Assembly (NCBI RefSeq): GCF_001661915.1
Contig: NZ_LYWY01000037.1
Coordinates: 248,001-312,000 of the forward strand
Direction of reading: 5' to 3'
Length of the DNA: 64,000 nucleotides
Source of the DNA: Croceicoccus pelagius
Lineage (GTDB): Bacteria > Pseudomonadota > Alphaproteobacteria > Sphingomonadales > Sphingomonadaceae
Shown here: positions 51,094 to 60,862 of the stretch, piece by piece
Layout: every line of letters starts with the position of its first letter
Numbering within the stretch: the stretch's first letter is position 1
Translations under genes and position numbers: made by a program
Notes under the pieces: generated by a model
The model's input: only the letters and a program-made list of their open reading frames with translations
Told to the model about the DNA's origin: nothing
Database searches by the model: none

Positions 51094-52848
51094 CTAGCGC
51101 GGAGTCAGGTTCGTCACGCGGTCCGTTCGGGGCAGCTGGCGAACCGGCACTGCGCCCAGCCACGCCTCGAATGCATCGAGGTCGTTACCGCCCGTCGTCG
51201 TCTGCGTCCCTTCGGTGAACACGGTGAACCCGTCGCCGCCCGCGGCGAGGAAGCTATTCATCGTGATGCGATAGGACTTCAGCGGATTGATCGGATCGCC
51301 GTTCAGCGTCGCCTTTACGATCCGGTCGCCCACGGGACGTGAGCGATCGTAAGTGAAGGCGAATCCCTCGCTGGGCGCGAGGATCTGCTTCTTGTCGGCG
51401 CTGTCGAACTGCTGCTCCAGCAGGGCCATGACCTGGTCGCCGGTAAAGGTCCGCGTGATCAGCGAATTGCCGAACGGCTGCACGGCGTAGAGATCGCCAA
51501 ACGTGACCGTGCCGTCTGCTGCGGGGACGAGGCTGGCGCGGACGCCCGAATTGTTCATGAAGGCGATCTGCGCGCCTGCTTCGCGCGTTGCGGCAAGCTG
51601 GCCGTCGGCGATCATGTCGCCCAGCGCGGTTTCCAGTTCGTCGTCATCGGTGATGATCGCCTCACCCGAGACCTTGCCCGAGGCGCGCTTGGCAACTTCG
51701 GCCACGGCATCGACATACTGCCCGACATAGGCGGCGATCCCGGCATCGGGGACGATCGCGGCAAAGGCGGTGCTGGTGGGAAGCGGTGATCCGTCCTTGG
51801 CCTTGCCCTCGCTCTGCACCGTGACGTTGTGGGCGGTTTTCGCCGTTACCTCGTTCGTCGCCGGATCGATGGTGACTGCGATGTCGGTGACCTGCGAAGC
51901 GCCATATCCCGCGCTGGTGACGAGGAACGGGCGGGCTGCATCGATGTCGCCGTAGTTGCAGACATAGCTGCGATGCGTATGGCCCGAAATCACCAGATCG
52001 ACGCGAGGGTCCAGCCTTTCGAGGATGGGCAGAAGCTCGCCCGATATGCCGCCGCAGCCGTTCGAATCCTCGCGCGGGACATTGTAGAGGCCCTGGTGGA
52101 TCGACACGACGATGGCATCGACGCCCTTGGAGGCCAGTTCCTCGACGTAGATGTTGATCGCGTTCGCCTCGTCCCCGAAATAGAGGTCCTCGACCCCGCT
52201 CGGCGTGACGAGATTGGGTACGTCGCGCAGCGGCAACCCGATGACTCCGACGGTGACTTGTGCGTCGCCTTCACCGAACGTCTTGGTGCCGAAGGCCGGG
52301 AACAGCGTCTCGCCGTTGCGGGTGACGACATTGGCCGACAGGAACGGGAAGTTCGCGCCGGCAAAGTCCTTTTCGACCGCGCAGGGTTCGCGCAGCGTGT
52401 ATTTCTCGCACCCGCCGTCGGCGATGCGCTTAAGCTCCTGCCAGCCCTTGTCGAATTCGTGGTTTCCGACCGCGTTGAAGTCCACGCCCACGCGGTTCAT
52501 CACGCCGATCGCCGGTTCGTCGAGGAAGGCGGCAGAGGCGAGCGGGCTGGCCCCGATCATGTCGCCCGCCGAAATCACCATCGTATATTCGTCCTGCGCG
52601 CGGATCGTGGCGATGGCCGATGCCATCCACGCCGCTCCGCCCACTGGAATACTCACAATCTCGCCATCGGGCGTCATCACGTCCTTGGGCGCCGGCAGCG
52701 GCATCAGGTTGCCGTGGAAGTCGTTGATGCCGATGATGCGGACGGTAACCGGCTCGGTCGGGCCCTGGGGCTCAGGCGGCGCGGCGGGAACCGTGGCGCA
52801 GGCAGAGAGGAGGAGCAGGGCGGCGGGGGTGAGGATGCGACGAATCAT
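51094..52848 (-). CDS. 5'-nucleotidase/UDP-sugar hydrolase-like metallophosphoesterase, lipoprotein
   Basis: A 584-residue periplasmic or outer-membrane enzyme releasing phosphate from nucleotides. The signal with lipobox LLSAC (Cys near 17 from ATG 52848) indicates lipid anchoring. The metallophosphoesterase domain has IGINDFHGN, GDMIGASP, GNHEFDKG and SGHTHRSY, and the C-terminal 5'-nucleotidase domain follows with IAFMNNSGVRASL and PFGNSLITRTFTGDQ. An in-frame TTG at 52863 is less likely. It may serve phosphate or nucleoside scavenging. Confidence 0.93.
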   Translation of the reverse strand: MIRRILTPAALLLLSACATVPAAPPEPQGPTEPVTVRIIGINDFHGNLMPLPAPKDVMTPDGEIVSIPVGGAAWMASAIATIRAQDEYTMVISAGDMIGASPLASAAFLDEPAIGVMNRVGVDFNAVGNHEFDKGWQELKRIADGGCEKYTLREPCAVEKDFAGANFPFLSANVVTRNGETLFPAFGTKTFGEGDAQVTVGVIGLPLRDVPNLVTPSGVEDLYFGDEANAINIYVEELASKGVDAIVVSIHQGLYNVPREDSNGCGGISGELLPILERLDPRVDLVISGHTHRSYVCNYGDIDAARPFLVTSAGYGASQVTDIAVTIDPATNEVTAKTAHNVTVQSEGKAKDGSPLPTSTAFAAIVPDAGIAAYVGQYVDAVAEVAKRASGKVSGEAIITDDDELETALGDMIADGQLAATREAGAQIAFMNNSGVRASLVPAADGTVTFGDLYAVQPFGNSLITRTFTGDQVMALLEQQFDSADKKQILAPSEGFAFTYDRSRPVGDRIVKATLNGDPINPLKSYRITMNSFLAAGGDGFTVFTEGTQTTTGGNDLDAFEAWLGAVPVRQLPRTDRVTNLTPR

Positions 52849-52901
52849 TGCGCTGACAGGCAATAAAGACCTCGCCGCCCTGCGTCAGCAAAGTTCGCCC
52901 C

Positions 52902-53567
52902 TCAGCAGGTGAAAAGGCGCGCGAACCAGTTGTCGGCGGCGCGCTGGGGCGGGGCGTGGACTTTTACGTCCTGTGTCTCCACATCGCGCGCGGGGCCGCC
53001 GGTGAGCAGCAGTTCGAGCGTATCCATGACTGGCGTACGCTTGCCCTTTACTGGGCGGTAGGAGGGCTTGGCGACCGAATAGGCCAAAGCGGTTCCGTCG
53101 CCATGCCAGCGGCCGTCGAAGAACAGCGCCTGTTCACGCTTGCGCCTGATGGCGAGGGAGGCGGGACGGCACCAGTTGAGCATCGCCTTCTTCGCGGCCT
53201 TGCGGTCGCCTTCGCGGACATGGCGCATCCATTCGGCCCGCCCAACCGCACCGGTGTTCCAGTGGAACGACAGCGCGGCGGCCAGTTCGTGTTCCTGCGG
53301 TGCAACCGGACCGAATGCTTCCAGCACGGCGGGGAGGTAGCGATTCTGCAGGACCCAGACGAAGATTTCCAGGCAGCGGTGCAAAGGCTGCGGCTGGTCG
53401 CGATAGCGCAGAACGCGGTGCCCGCAGGCGTCGGTCAGCCCGACGCTCCACGTCCAGACCCCTACCGAATCGCGGTAGGCTTCGCGCACGATCCCTTCAT
53501 GCGCGATCAGTTCGGCGGCGATGCGCGGTGTCAGCGTGGGGCGGGCGGGGTCGTAGGCGATGGACAT
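52902..53567 (-). CDS. GH24 (phage-type) lysozyme, solitary
   Basis: A 221-residue muramidase-like protein from ATG 53567 (GGAG 9 nt upstream). The E-x8-D-x5-T catalytic triad is complete: Glu24, Asp33 and Thr39 in HEGIVREAYRDSVGVWT. LSFHWNTGAVG and a CRPASLAIRRKREQALFFDG helix follow, both typical of T4-type lysozymes. No signal peptide, holin or spanin is adjacent and no phage genes surround it. A roughly 70-residue C-terminal extension is present. It lies between metK and the nucleotidase gene. It could be a domesticated endolysin. Confidence 0.85.
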   Translation of the reverse strand: MSIAYDPARPTLTPRIAAELIAHEGIVREAYRDSVGVWTWSVGLTDACGHRVLRYRDQPQPLHRCLEIFVWVLQNRYLPAVLEAFGPVAPQEHELAAALSFHWNTGAVGRAEWMRHVREGDRKAAKKAMLNWCRPASLAIRRKREQALFFDGRWHGDGTALAYSVAKPSYRPVKGKRTPVMDTLELLLTGGPARDVETQDVKVHAPPQRAADNWFARLFTC

Positions 53568-53643
53568 CGGGCGGGTCTCCGGCAAATGGAAACCCGCCTC
53601 ATGATGCGCGGTCAGTGCTGTAGGAAAATAAAAACCGTACGGC

Positions 53644-54891
<1,248 letters not shown>

Positions 54892-54908
54892 GGGAGATCC
54901 TGACGGCG

Positions 54909-54926
54909 TATAAAGCTTTCTTTATA
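54909..54926. promoter_or_regulatory. Operator-like palindrome upstream of metK
   Basis: TATAAAG-CTTT-CTTTATA, a perfect 7-bp inverted repeat with a 4-nt spacer, ending 18 nt before the metK ATG in the short lnt-metK gap. The ATAAAG...CTTTAT layout resembles the site I recall for SahR, an ArsR-type regulator of S-adenosylhomocysteine-linked genes. I cannot verify the consensus here, so the regulator name is tentative. Confidence 0.55.
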
Positions 54927-54932
54927 TCTGCT

Positions 54933-56549
54933 CTAACGACGCGCGCGGCGGCTTGCAACCGCTGCGACGACGATCAGCAGCAGGCCCAGGGCGACCGGAA
55001 GCCAGTTGCCGGTGCGAGAGAACAGCGTGGGCATGGCAGCCGGCGGGACAAAGCCCGAAAGCCGCGAGGCCTGATGCTTGGGGACGTGCTGGCGAACGAC
55101 GCCGCCGGCATCGATCACCGCGCTGATCCCCGTGGTGGTCGAGCGCAGGACCGGAAGACCTTCCTCGATCGCACGTATACGGGCCTGCGCCAGATGCTGG
55201 GGCGGGCCCCACGCGCCGAACCAGCCGTCGTTCGACGGGTTGAAGATATAGTCGGGGCGATCGCTGCGATCGGCGACCTGGCCCGAGAACACGATCTCGT
55301 AGCAGATCTGGATGCCTGCCCTGCCCCATTTCTCCAGGTCCAGCGTACGCGGTCCGGGACCGGGGCGGAAATCGAGCGATCCGGCAACGAGGCGCGAAAG
55401 GCCGAGCGGTTCAAGTATCGAACGCATGGGCAGGTATTCGCCATAAGGCACGAGATGCGCCTTGGCGTAGCCGCCCGCGATCTCGCCATCGGGTCCGACT
55501 GCGGTGACCACGTTCTCTGCCGCCGCGGCGCGGGTGCCTTCGGCGTTCAGGACTATATCGACGCTGCCGGTCAGCAGCATCCCGCCGGGGCCGACCATCG
55601 CGGCAATGCGTTCGCGCGCCATCGCCGGGTCGGCGCCATAAGTCGTCGCGAGGTAATAGCGCCGCGGATAACCGGGGCGCAGGTAGTCCGGCACACCCGA
55701 TTCCGGCCAGAGGAACAGTGTGGTTTCGTCCGCAGCCACGGGAGGTCCGCTCAAGAGGGCAGTCTTCACGAAGTTTGCTTCGTACTGGCGCGGATCGTTC
55801 AGCACGTCCTGACGCACGTCGGGCTGAACGAGGCGGAAGGGCAAGGTGCCTTCGCCCCGCGCCGCAGTGGGGAAGGGGATGAGAAGCAACGTGACGGGCA
55901 CGAGCGCGGCAAGGGCAGGCTGCCATTTTGCCGTCGCGGAGCGCCAGGCGTCGAACGCCCAAAGCCATGCGGCGGCCAATAGGACGACGACACCCGAAAG
56001 CGCATAGGTGCCGATCCAGGGCAGTATCACGGCCAGCCCCGGCCTGTCGAAACCGCCCAGCGCCACCGCGCCCAGCGGGTTCCACGCAAAGCCGCTGAAG
56101 ACCCACGAACGCAGCCATTCGCTGACGATCCATGTGCCCGCGAAAGCCACTGGCATGAGCCAGCCCTGCGGCGTGCGGCGCGCGATCAGCCATGCGCCAA
56201 GCGCGGCCAGCAGCGGGTAAACCGCGAGGTAGAGCGAAAGGAGAAAGACCGCGATCCAGCCCAGCCACGCGGGCATTTCGGCCTGATAGGTAAAGGCCGT
56301 CGCGATCCAGTTGTTGCCTAGCCAGAAGTGCCCGACCCCGAACAACCAGCCGAGGAAGGCGGCCTGCTTTCCGCTTTGCGCGCTGCGCAGCAGGTGCATC
56401 AGCAGCGCAAGGGCTGCGAGCGTCACGGGCCAGAGGGATAGAGGCTCGAACCCCGTCGCCGCGCCCGCGCCGGCCACGAAGGCCAGCAGCGGTGCGGAGA
56501 GTTTCAGGGTTTTATCGGACAGGGTGGGGCGACCAGACAGCAAAGGCAT
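54933..56549 (-). CDS. lnt: Apolipoprotein N-acyltransferase
   Basis: A 538-residue inner-membrane enzyme adding the third acyl chain to lipoproteins such as LptE and DUF3576. Several N-terminal helices precede the nitrilase domain, with Glu in LFLWPESGVPDYL, Lys in GYAKAHLVPYGEYLP and Cys in GIQICYEIVFSG as the Glu-Lys-Cys triad. A C-terminal helix follows. ATG 56549 is preferred to an in-frame TTG at 56558. It lies upstream of metK on the same strand. Confidence 0.95.
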   Translation of the reverse strand: MPLLSGRPTLSDKTLKLSAPLLAFVAGAGAATGFEPLSLWPVTLAALALLMHLLRSAQSGKQAAFLGWLFGVGHFWLGNNWIATAFTYQAEMPAWLGWIAVFLLSLYLAVYPLLAALGAWLIARRTPQGWLMPVAFAGTWIVSEWLRSWVFSGFAWNPLGAVALGGFDRPGLAVILPWIGTYALSGVVVLLAAAWLWAFDAWRSATAKWQPALAALVPVTLLLIPFPTAARGEGTLPFRLVQPDVRQDVLNDPRQYEANFVKTALLSGPPVAADETTLFLWPESGVPDYLRPGYPRRYYLATTYGADPAMARERIAAMVGPGGMLLTGSVDIVLNAEGTRAAAAENVVTAVGPDGEIAGGYAKAHLVPYGEYLPMRSILEPLGLSRLVAGSLDFRPGPGPRTLDLEKWGRAGIQICYEIVFSGQVADRSDRPDYIFNPSNDGWFGAWGPPQHLAQARIRAIEEGLPVLRSTTTGISAVIDAGGVVRQHVPKHQASRLSGFVPPAAMPTLFSRTGNWLPVALGLLLIVVAAVASRRARR

Positions 56550-56580
56550 ATCGGCCAAGTAGGGCCAGTCGCCTCGATTG

Positions 56581-57216
56581 TCAGCCGTTAACGGCCTGCT
56601 TCACATCATCGTCATCCGAAGTTTCGGCCTTCACCTTGCGCGGGCGACCGCGACGCTTGGGCTTTTCCTCGGTTTCGCCGATTGCGGGCGGCAGTGCCTG
56701 CGGATCGAGACCGCCGTCGTTCTCGACCGCCTTCTCGGTTTCGCTGTTGCCGCCATCGGACGATTCCTCGTCGTCGCGGCTGCGGCGCTGGCGACGCTGA
56801 CGACTGTCGCGCGTGAAGGGATTTTCTTCCCCGCCGTCCTTGCGACGGCGCTGGCGGCGGTTCGAGGTTTCTTCCTCTTCCTCACCGTCATTTTCGCTGT
56901 CGCTGTCGTTGTCGTTGTTCTGGCCGCGGGTGTCGTCGTCCGACTGGCGGTCGTCGTCACGCTTCTGGCGCTGTTCGTCCTGACGGGCCTTGCCGTCGGC
57001 GATCACGCGGAAATAGTGATCCGCGAACTGCAGGTAGTATTCAGCCTGCACGCGGTCGCCGTTGCGGTGCGCTTCTTCTGCCAGCTTCTTGTACTTTTCC
57101 AAAAGCTGGGGCGCATTGCCGCGCGCCCGGCTGTCGATCCGGTTTAGATGCTGACCGCCACCTTGCGACCGATTGTTACGGCCGCGCCGGCGATTGTTGC
57201 CACGATTGTTATTCAA
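56581..57216 (-). CDS. DUF4167 domain protein
   Basis: A 211-residue cytosolic protein. A basic N-terminus (NNNRGNNRRRGRNNRSQGG) is followed by the conserved domain with SRARGNAPQLLEKYKKLAEE and DRVQAEYYLQFADHYFRVI, the alphaproteobacterial DUF4167 signature. The rest is a charged, disordered tail. The start is TTG 57216, as family members begin MNNNR; a GGGA sits about 10 nt upstream. Its place after prmC is conserved in alphaproteobacteria and suggests a translation or RNA link; RNA binding is inferred from the basic N-terminus. Confidence 0.88.
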   Translation of the reverse strand: MNNNRGNNRRRGRNNRSQGGGQHLNRIDSRARGNAPQLLEKYKKLAEEAHRNGDRVQAEYYLQFADHYFRVIADGKARQDEQRQKRDDDRQSDDDTRGQNNDNDSDSENDGEEEEETSNRRQRRRKDGGEENPFTRDSRQRRQRRSRDDEESSDGGNSETEKAVENDGGLDPQALPPAIGETEEKPKRRGRPRKVKAETSDDDDVKQAVNG

Positions 57217-57503
57217 AGTAAGACTGTTCCCTTGTCCGGCGCGGGTGAACCATTTTCACCACAGCGCGCACCCAGTCGGAAACGCCCGGAGCCTCATTAC
57301 CACGGGCAAGCCCTTGTTCGGTCCGCCGTCCTCTTTGCAAATCAATGGGGACGGCAAACCAGCCCTACGGTCCAGCACCGACCCTGCCTGTCGCAGGCAC
57401 CGAAGCGTTCGGAACGGAAGGATAGACGATCGCGCGGGAATCTACGTCCGTCGTTCGTCTGATTACAGGGTTATCTGTAAAAACCGGGCCTGCCAACCCC
57501 TTT

Positions 57504-58358
57504 TCACGAAAAGCCTGTTCCCCCTGCGCGAAACAACAGCGCGCGGGGATTACTTGCAAGGTCGCGGTACATCGTGCCGCAAAGCCCCGAGTTTTCACCG
57601 ATTGCCAGCACCGCATTTGCCTGGCGAGAGCCGATTTCGATTATCGCGATACCGCCAGGCGCCAGCAATTCGGGCAGCGCAGGGACAACAATGCGATAGT
57701 CATCAAGGCCGTCATCGCCCGCAAACAGCGCCTCTGCCGGTTCATGTTCGCGCACGTCGGGGGCAAGGTCGGGATCGGTCGTTTCGACATAGGGCGGATT
57801 TGACAGGACGAGATCGAAACGGCCGAGGCCGTCAAGCCAGTCGGTCTGTGTCCAGTCACCGGCCTGCATCGTCGCGCGCCCTGTCATGCCGGTGCGGTCG
57901 GCATTTTCGCGGGCGACTGCGAGGGCAGCGGGGCTGCGTTCGATACCGATCCCTTGCGCCTCGGGCCAGACCGACAGCGCGGCGAGCAGCAGTGCGCCGG
58001 TCCCTGTGCCGCAGTCGAGCACGCGGGAAGGCGCGCGACCATCGAAAGCGGTGATCGCGGTTTCGATCAGCGTTTCGGTATCGGGGCGCGGGGTCAGAAC
58101 GTCGGGCGTGACTTTCATGGACAGCCCGTAGAACTCATGCTCTCCCGTGATCTGCGAAACCGGTTTGCCGGTCAGCCGTTCGCCCAGAAGCATCTCGAAC
58201 CGCGCCGGAACCGTGTCGCGGGCATGGCGAAGCAGCATGTCGGAGCGGCTGGCCCCGAACGCATGCGCCATCAGCAGTTCGGCGTCGAGGCGGGGCGACG
58301 TGCTGACCGCCTCCAGCAAGCGGGCGGCATCGCGCAGGGCTTCCGCCACGCGGGTCAC
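57504..58358 (-). CDS. prmC: Release factor glutamine methyltransferase PrmC
   Basis: A 284-residue SAM-dependent enzyme that methylates the GGQ glutamine of release factors. The NPPY catalytic motif (LVLSNPPYVETTD) is near residue 184, and the SAM loop VLDCGTGTGALLLAAL precedes it. The stop is at 57504 and prfA lies 2 nt upstream on the same strand, the usual substrate-enzyme pairing. The 287 bp between this gene and DUF4167 hold no recognisable gene. Confidence 0.95.
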   Translation of the reverse strand: MTRVAEALRDAARLLEAVSTSPRLDAELLMAHAFGASRSDMLLRHARDTVPARFEMLLGERLTGKPVSQITGEHEFYGLSMKVTPDVLTPRPDTETLIETAITAFDGRAPSRVLDCGTGTGALLLAALSVWPEAQGIGIERSPAALAVARENADRTGMTGRATMQAGDWTQTDWLDGLGRFDLVLSNPPYVETTDPDLAPDVREHEPAEALFAGDDGLDDYRIVVPALPELLAPGGIAIIEIGSRQANAVLAIGENSGLCGTMYRDLASNPRALLFRAGGTGFS

Positions 58359-58360
58359 GA

Positions 58361-59434
58361 TCAGGCGGCTTCGTTTTGCGCGGAGAGGCGCGCGGCCTGG
58401 TCTTCGGCGATCAGCGCGTCGACCAGTTCGGCAAGGCCGGGGCCTTCGAGAATCTCGGGCAGCTTGTGCAGCGTCAGGCCGATGCGGTGATCGGTCACGC
58501 GGCCTTGCGGATAATTGTAGGTGCGGATGCGTTCGGACCGGTCGCCGCTGCCGACCATGGCCTTGCGGGCCTCGGCCTCTGCGCCCTGAGCCTTGTCGCG
58601 CGTCTGCTCATAAAGCCGCGCGCGCAGCACCTGCATCGCCTTTTCCTTGTTCTTGTGCTGGCTGCGACCGTCCTGACAGGTCACGACAATGCCGGTCGGC
58701 TCATGCGTGATGCGTACCGCGCTGTCGGTCGTGTTGACGTGCTGCCCGCCCGCGCCGCTTGCGCGATAGACGTCGATCTTGATGTCCTTGTCCTCGATCC
58801 GCACGTCGACCTCGTCGGGTTCGGGCAGGACCGCGACGGTCGCCGCGCTGGTGTGGATGCGCCCGCCGCTTTCGGTGACGGGCACGCGCTGGACGCGGTG
58901 GACGCCGCTTTCGAACTTCAATTTGGCGAAGACGCCCTGGCCCGACACGTTGGCGACGATTTCCTTGAAGCCGCCGACATCGGATGCGTTCATCGAGATC
59001 GTCTCGACCCGCCAGCCCTGTTCGGCAGCATAACGTTCGTACATGCGGAACAGGTCGCCTGCGAACAGAGCGGCCTCGTCCCCGCCGGTGCCGGCGCGGA
59101 TTTCGAGCATCGCGGGCCGCGCATCGGCAGCGTCACGTGGCAGGAGCGCGATGGCGAGGCGTTCTTCCGCTTCGGGCAGTTCCGCCTCGATCCGGTCGAT
59201 CTCGTCGGCGGCCATCGCCTTCATTTCGGGGTCGGCCAGCATCTCGCGCAGTTCGGCCAGTTCGGCCCGCATCGCGGAAGCGCGTGCAGCCTCGCGCGCG
59301 ACGGGTTCCAGTTCCGCATAGTCGCGGCTGGCCTTTACGAAGTCGTCGCCTTCCAGCGTGCCCGAGGCCAGCCGCGCTTCCAGTTCGGAAAAGCGCTGCG
59401 CGATCTGGGCAAGGCGTTCATCTGAGACGTTCAT
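58361..59434 (-). CDS. prfA: Peptide chain release factor 1
   Basis: A 357-residue release factor recognising UAA and UAG. The catalytic GGQ is in [20 protein letters not shown] near residue 228. The domain containing [20 protein letters not shown] and the C-terminal [19 protein letters not shown] are typical of RF1. Its start overlaps the hisS stop by 4 bases (ATGA) and prmC follows closely. Confidence 0.97.
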   Translation of the reverse strand: MNVSDERLAQIAQRFSELEARLASGTLEGDDFVKASRDYAELEPVAREAARASAMRAELAELREMLADPEMKAMAADEIDRIEAELPEAEERLAIALLPRDAADARPAMLEIRAGTGGDEAALFAGDLFRMYERYAAEQGWRVETISMNASDVGGFKEIVANVSGQGVFAKLKFESGVHRVQRVPVTESGGRIHTSAATVAVLPEPDEVDVRIEDKDIKIDVYRASGAGGQHVNTTDSAVRITHEPTGIVVTCQDGRSQHKNKEKAMQVLRARLYEQTRDKAQGAEAEARKAMVGSGDRSERIRTYNYPQGRVTDHRIGLTLHKLPEILEGPGLAELVDALIAEDQAARLSAQNEAA

Positions 59435-60768
59435 CGTAGAAAGACGGCGAAATCCGCTGCATATTGCTCTCGATGCGTCATGCGCTCGAGCTGTCCAACA
59501 GTTTCGAGAAGCTTTCGGCCGAGATTTTCGACAACTTGGGGGTCTGCGATTATCGATCCCTTACCCCTCTTTACATCCACGAGGATTGGTTGGGGACCGT
59601 TTCGGATTTCGATCATGGGGCGGACAAGGAACAACATTTCCGGGTTCAAAGCCTGCGCTTTATCGAAACGTTTCTTTTTCGATCCGCTCGCAACGATTTC
59701 AGTCACAATTCCGGCGCGCCGCAGTGCCATTGTTAGAGATAGAGCATCAGACTCGGCCCCGTTATCTTCAGCCACAACTGTAACGGTAAGAACGGACCCC
59801 TCGCGCTCCCCCACCAGCATGGCGAGACGTTCGATGCCTGCTGCCCAGCCGACCGCGGGCGTTACCGGACCGCCCAGCGCTTCCATCAGCCCGTCATAGC
59901 GCCCGCCGCCCAGCACCGTACCTTGCGCGCCGAGGCGGTCGGTCACGAATTCGAACGCGGTGTGGCGATAGTAGTCGAGCCCGCGCACGAGCGAATCCAT
60001 GCGGTTCCACTTCACGCCCGCGGCATCGAGGCCGCTGGTGACCGCGCCGAAGAAGTCCTGCGCTTCGCCCGAAAGAAACTGGTCGATCCTGGGTGCATCG
60101 GGAAGGAATGCCCGGTCGCGCGGGTCCTTGGAATCGAGGATGCGAAGCGGGTTGCGTTCCAGCCGGTCCTGCGAATCCTCGGACAGCGACGACACGTGAT
60201 CGCGGAAATATTCGACAAGCGCGGCACGCCATGCCTCGCGGCTGTCGCCATCGCCCAGAGTGTTGAGCTGCAACGTAACACCATCCGCGATGCCCAGTTC
60301 ATGCAGCAACTGGTCGGCCATGACGAGCAGTTCGACATCGGCCTGCGGTTCCGCCGCGCCGATCACTTCTGCGTCGATCTGGTGGAACTGGCGATATCGG
60401 CCCTTCTGCGGGCGTTCGTAACGGAACAGCGGCCCGTGCGTCGCGATCTTCAGCGGGGCGTACTGCTTCCACCCGTCGGTGATGTAGGCGCGGGCAAGGC
60501 CAGCGGTGAATTCGGGCCGCAGGGTCAGCGATTCACCGCCGCGATCCTCGAACGAATACATCTCCTTCGAGACCACGTCGGTCGTCTCGCCAAGGCTGCG
60601 CGAGAAGACGGCGGTCTTTTCGAACACCGGCATTTCGACCCGGCGGAAACGGTAGAGTTTGCGTACCCGCTCGAACGTTTCGACGACGTGTGCAAAAGCC
60701 TCGGCCTCTGCGCCGAAAATGTCCTGGGTGCCTCGGATGGCCTGTGGTGTGTCGATCTTGCCGCTCAT
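59431..60768 (-). CDS. hisS: Histidyl-tRNA synthetase
   Basis: A 445-residue class II synthetase. Motif 2 is [19 protein letters not shown], the histidine-binding segment is [15 protein letters not shown], and motif 3 is in [13 protein letters not shown] with WAAGIERL. The C-terminal anticodon-binding domain ends the protein. The gene opens the hisS-prfA-prmC-DUF4167 run and diverges from the M61 peptidase gene. Confidence 0.97.
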   Translation of the reverse strand: MSGKIDTPQAIRGTQDIFGAEAEAFAHVVETFERVRKLYRFRRVEMPVFEKTAVFSRSLGETTDVVSKEMYSFEDRGGESLTLRPEFTAGLARAYITDGWKQYAPLKIATHGPLFRYERPQKGRYRQFHQIDAEVIGAAEPQADVELLVMADQLLHELGIADGVTLQLNTLGDGDSREAWRAALVEYFRDHVSSLSEDSQDRLERNPLRILDSKDPRDRAFLPDAPRIDQFLSGEAQDFFGAVTSGLDAAGVKWNRMDSLVRGLDYYRHTAFEFVTDRLGAQGTVLGGGRYDGLMEALGGPVTPAVGWAAGIERLAMLVGEREGSVLTVTVVAEDNGAESDALSLTMALRRAGIVTEIVASGSKKKRFDKAQALNPEMLFLVRPMIEIRNGPQPILVDVKRGKGSIIADPQVVENLGRKLLETVGQLERMTHREQYAADFAVFLR

Positions 60769-60862
60769 GCCGCGCGCCTTAGCGATGTTCGTGCGGGCTG
60801 AAAAGCGTAGCTATCGGGCCATGCAGTTGCATCGCGCGGAACCCCTCGCCATGTAGTAGGCG

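Noticed and set aside
52066-52090. GTTCGAATCC stretch resembling a tRNA T-arm
   Set aside because: It lies inside the nucleotidase gene, with no acceptor stem or anticodon arm around it. No tRNA was found.
57365-57616. 83-residue minus-strand reading in the prmC-DUF4167 gap
   Set aside because: It runs into prmC in the wrong frame and has a frame-shadow composition, with no ribosome site.
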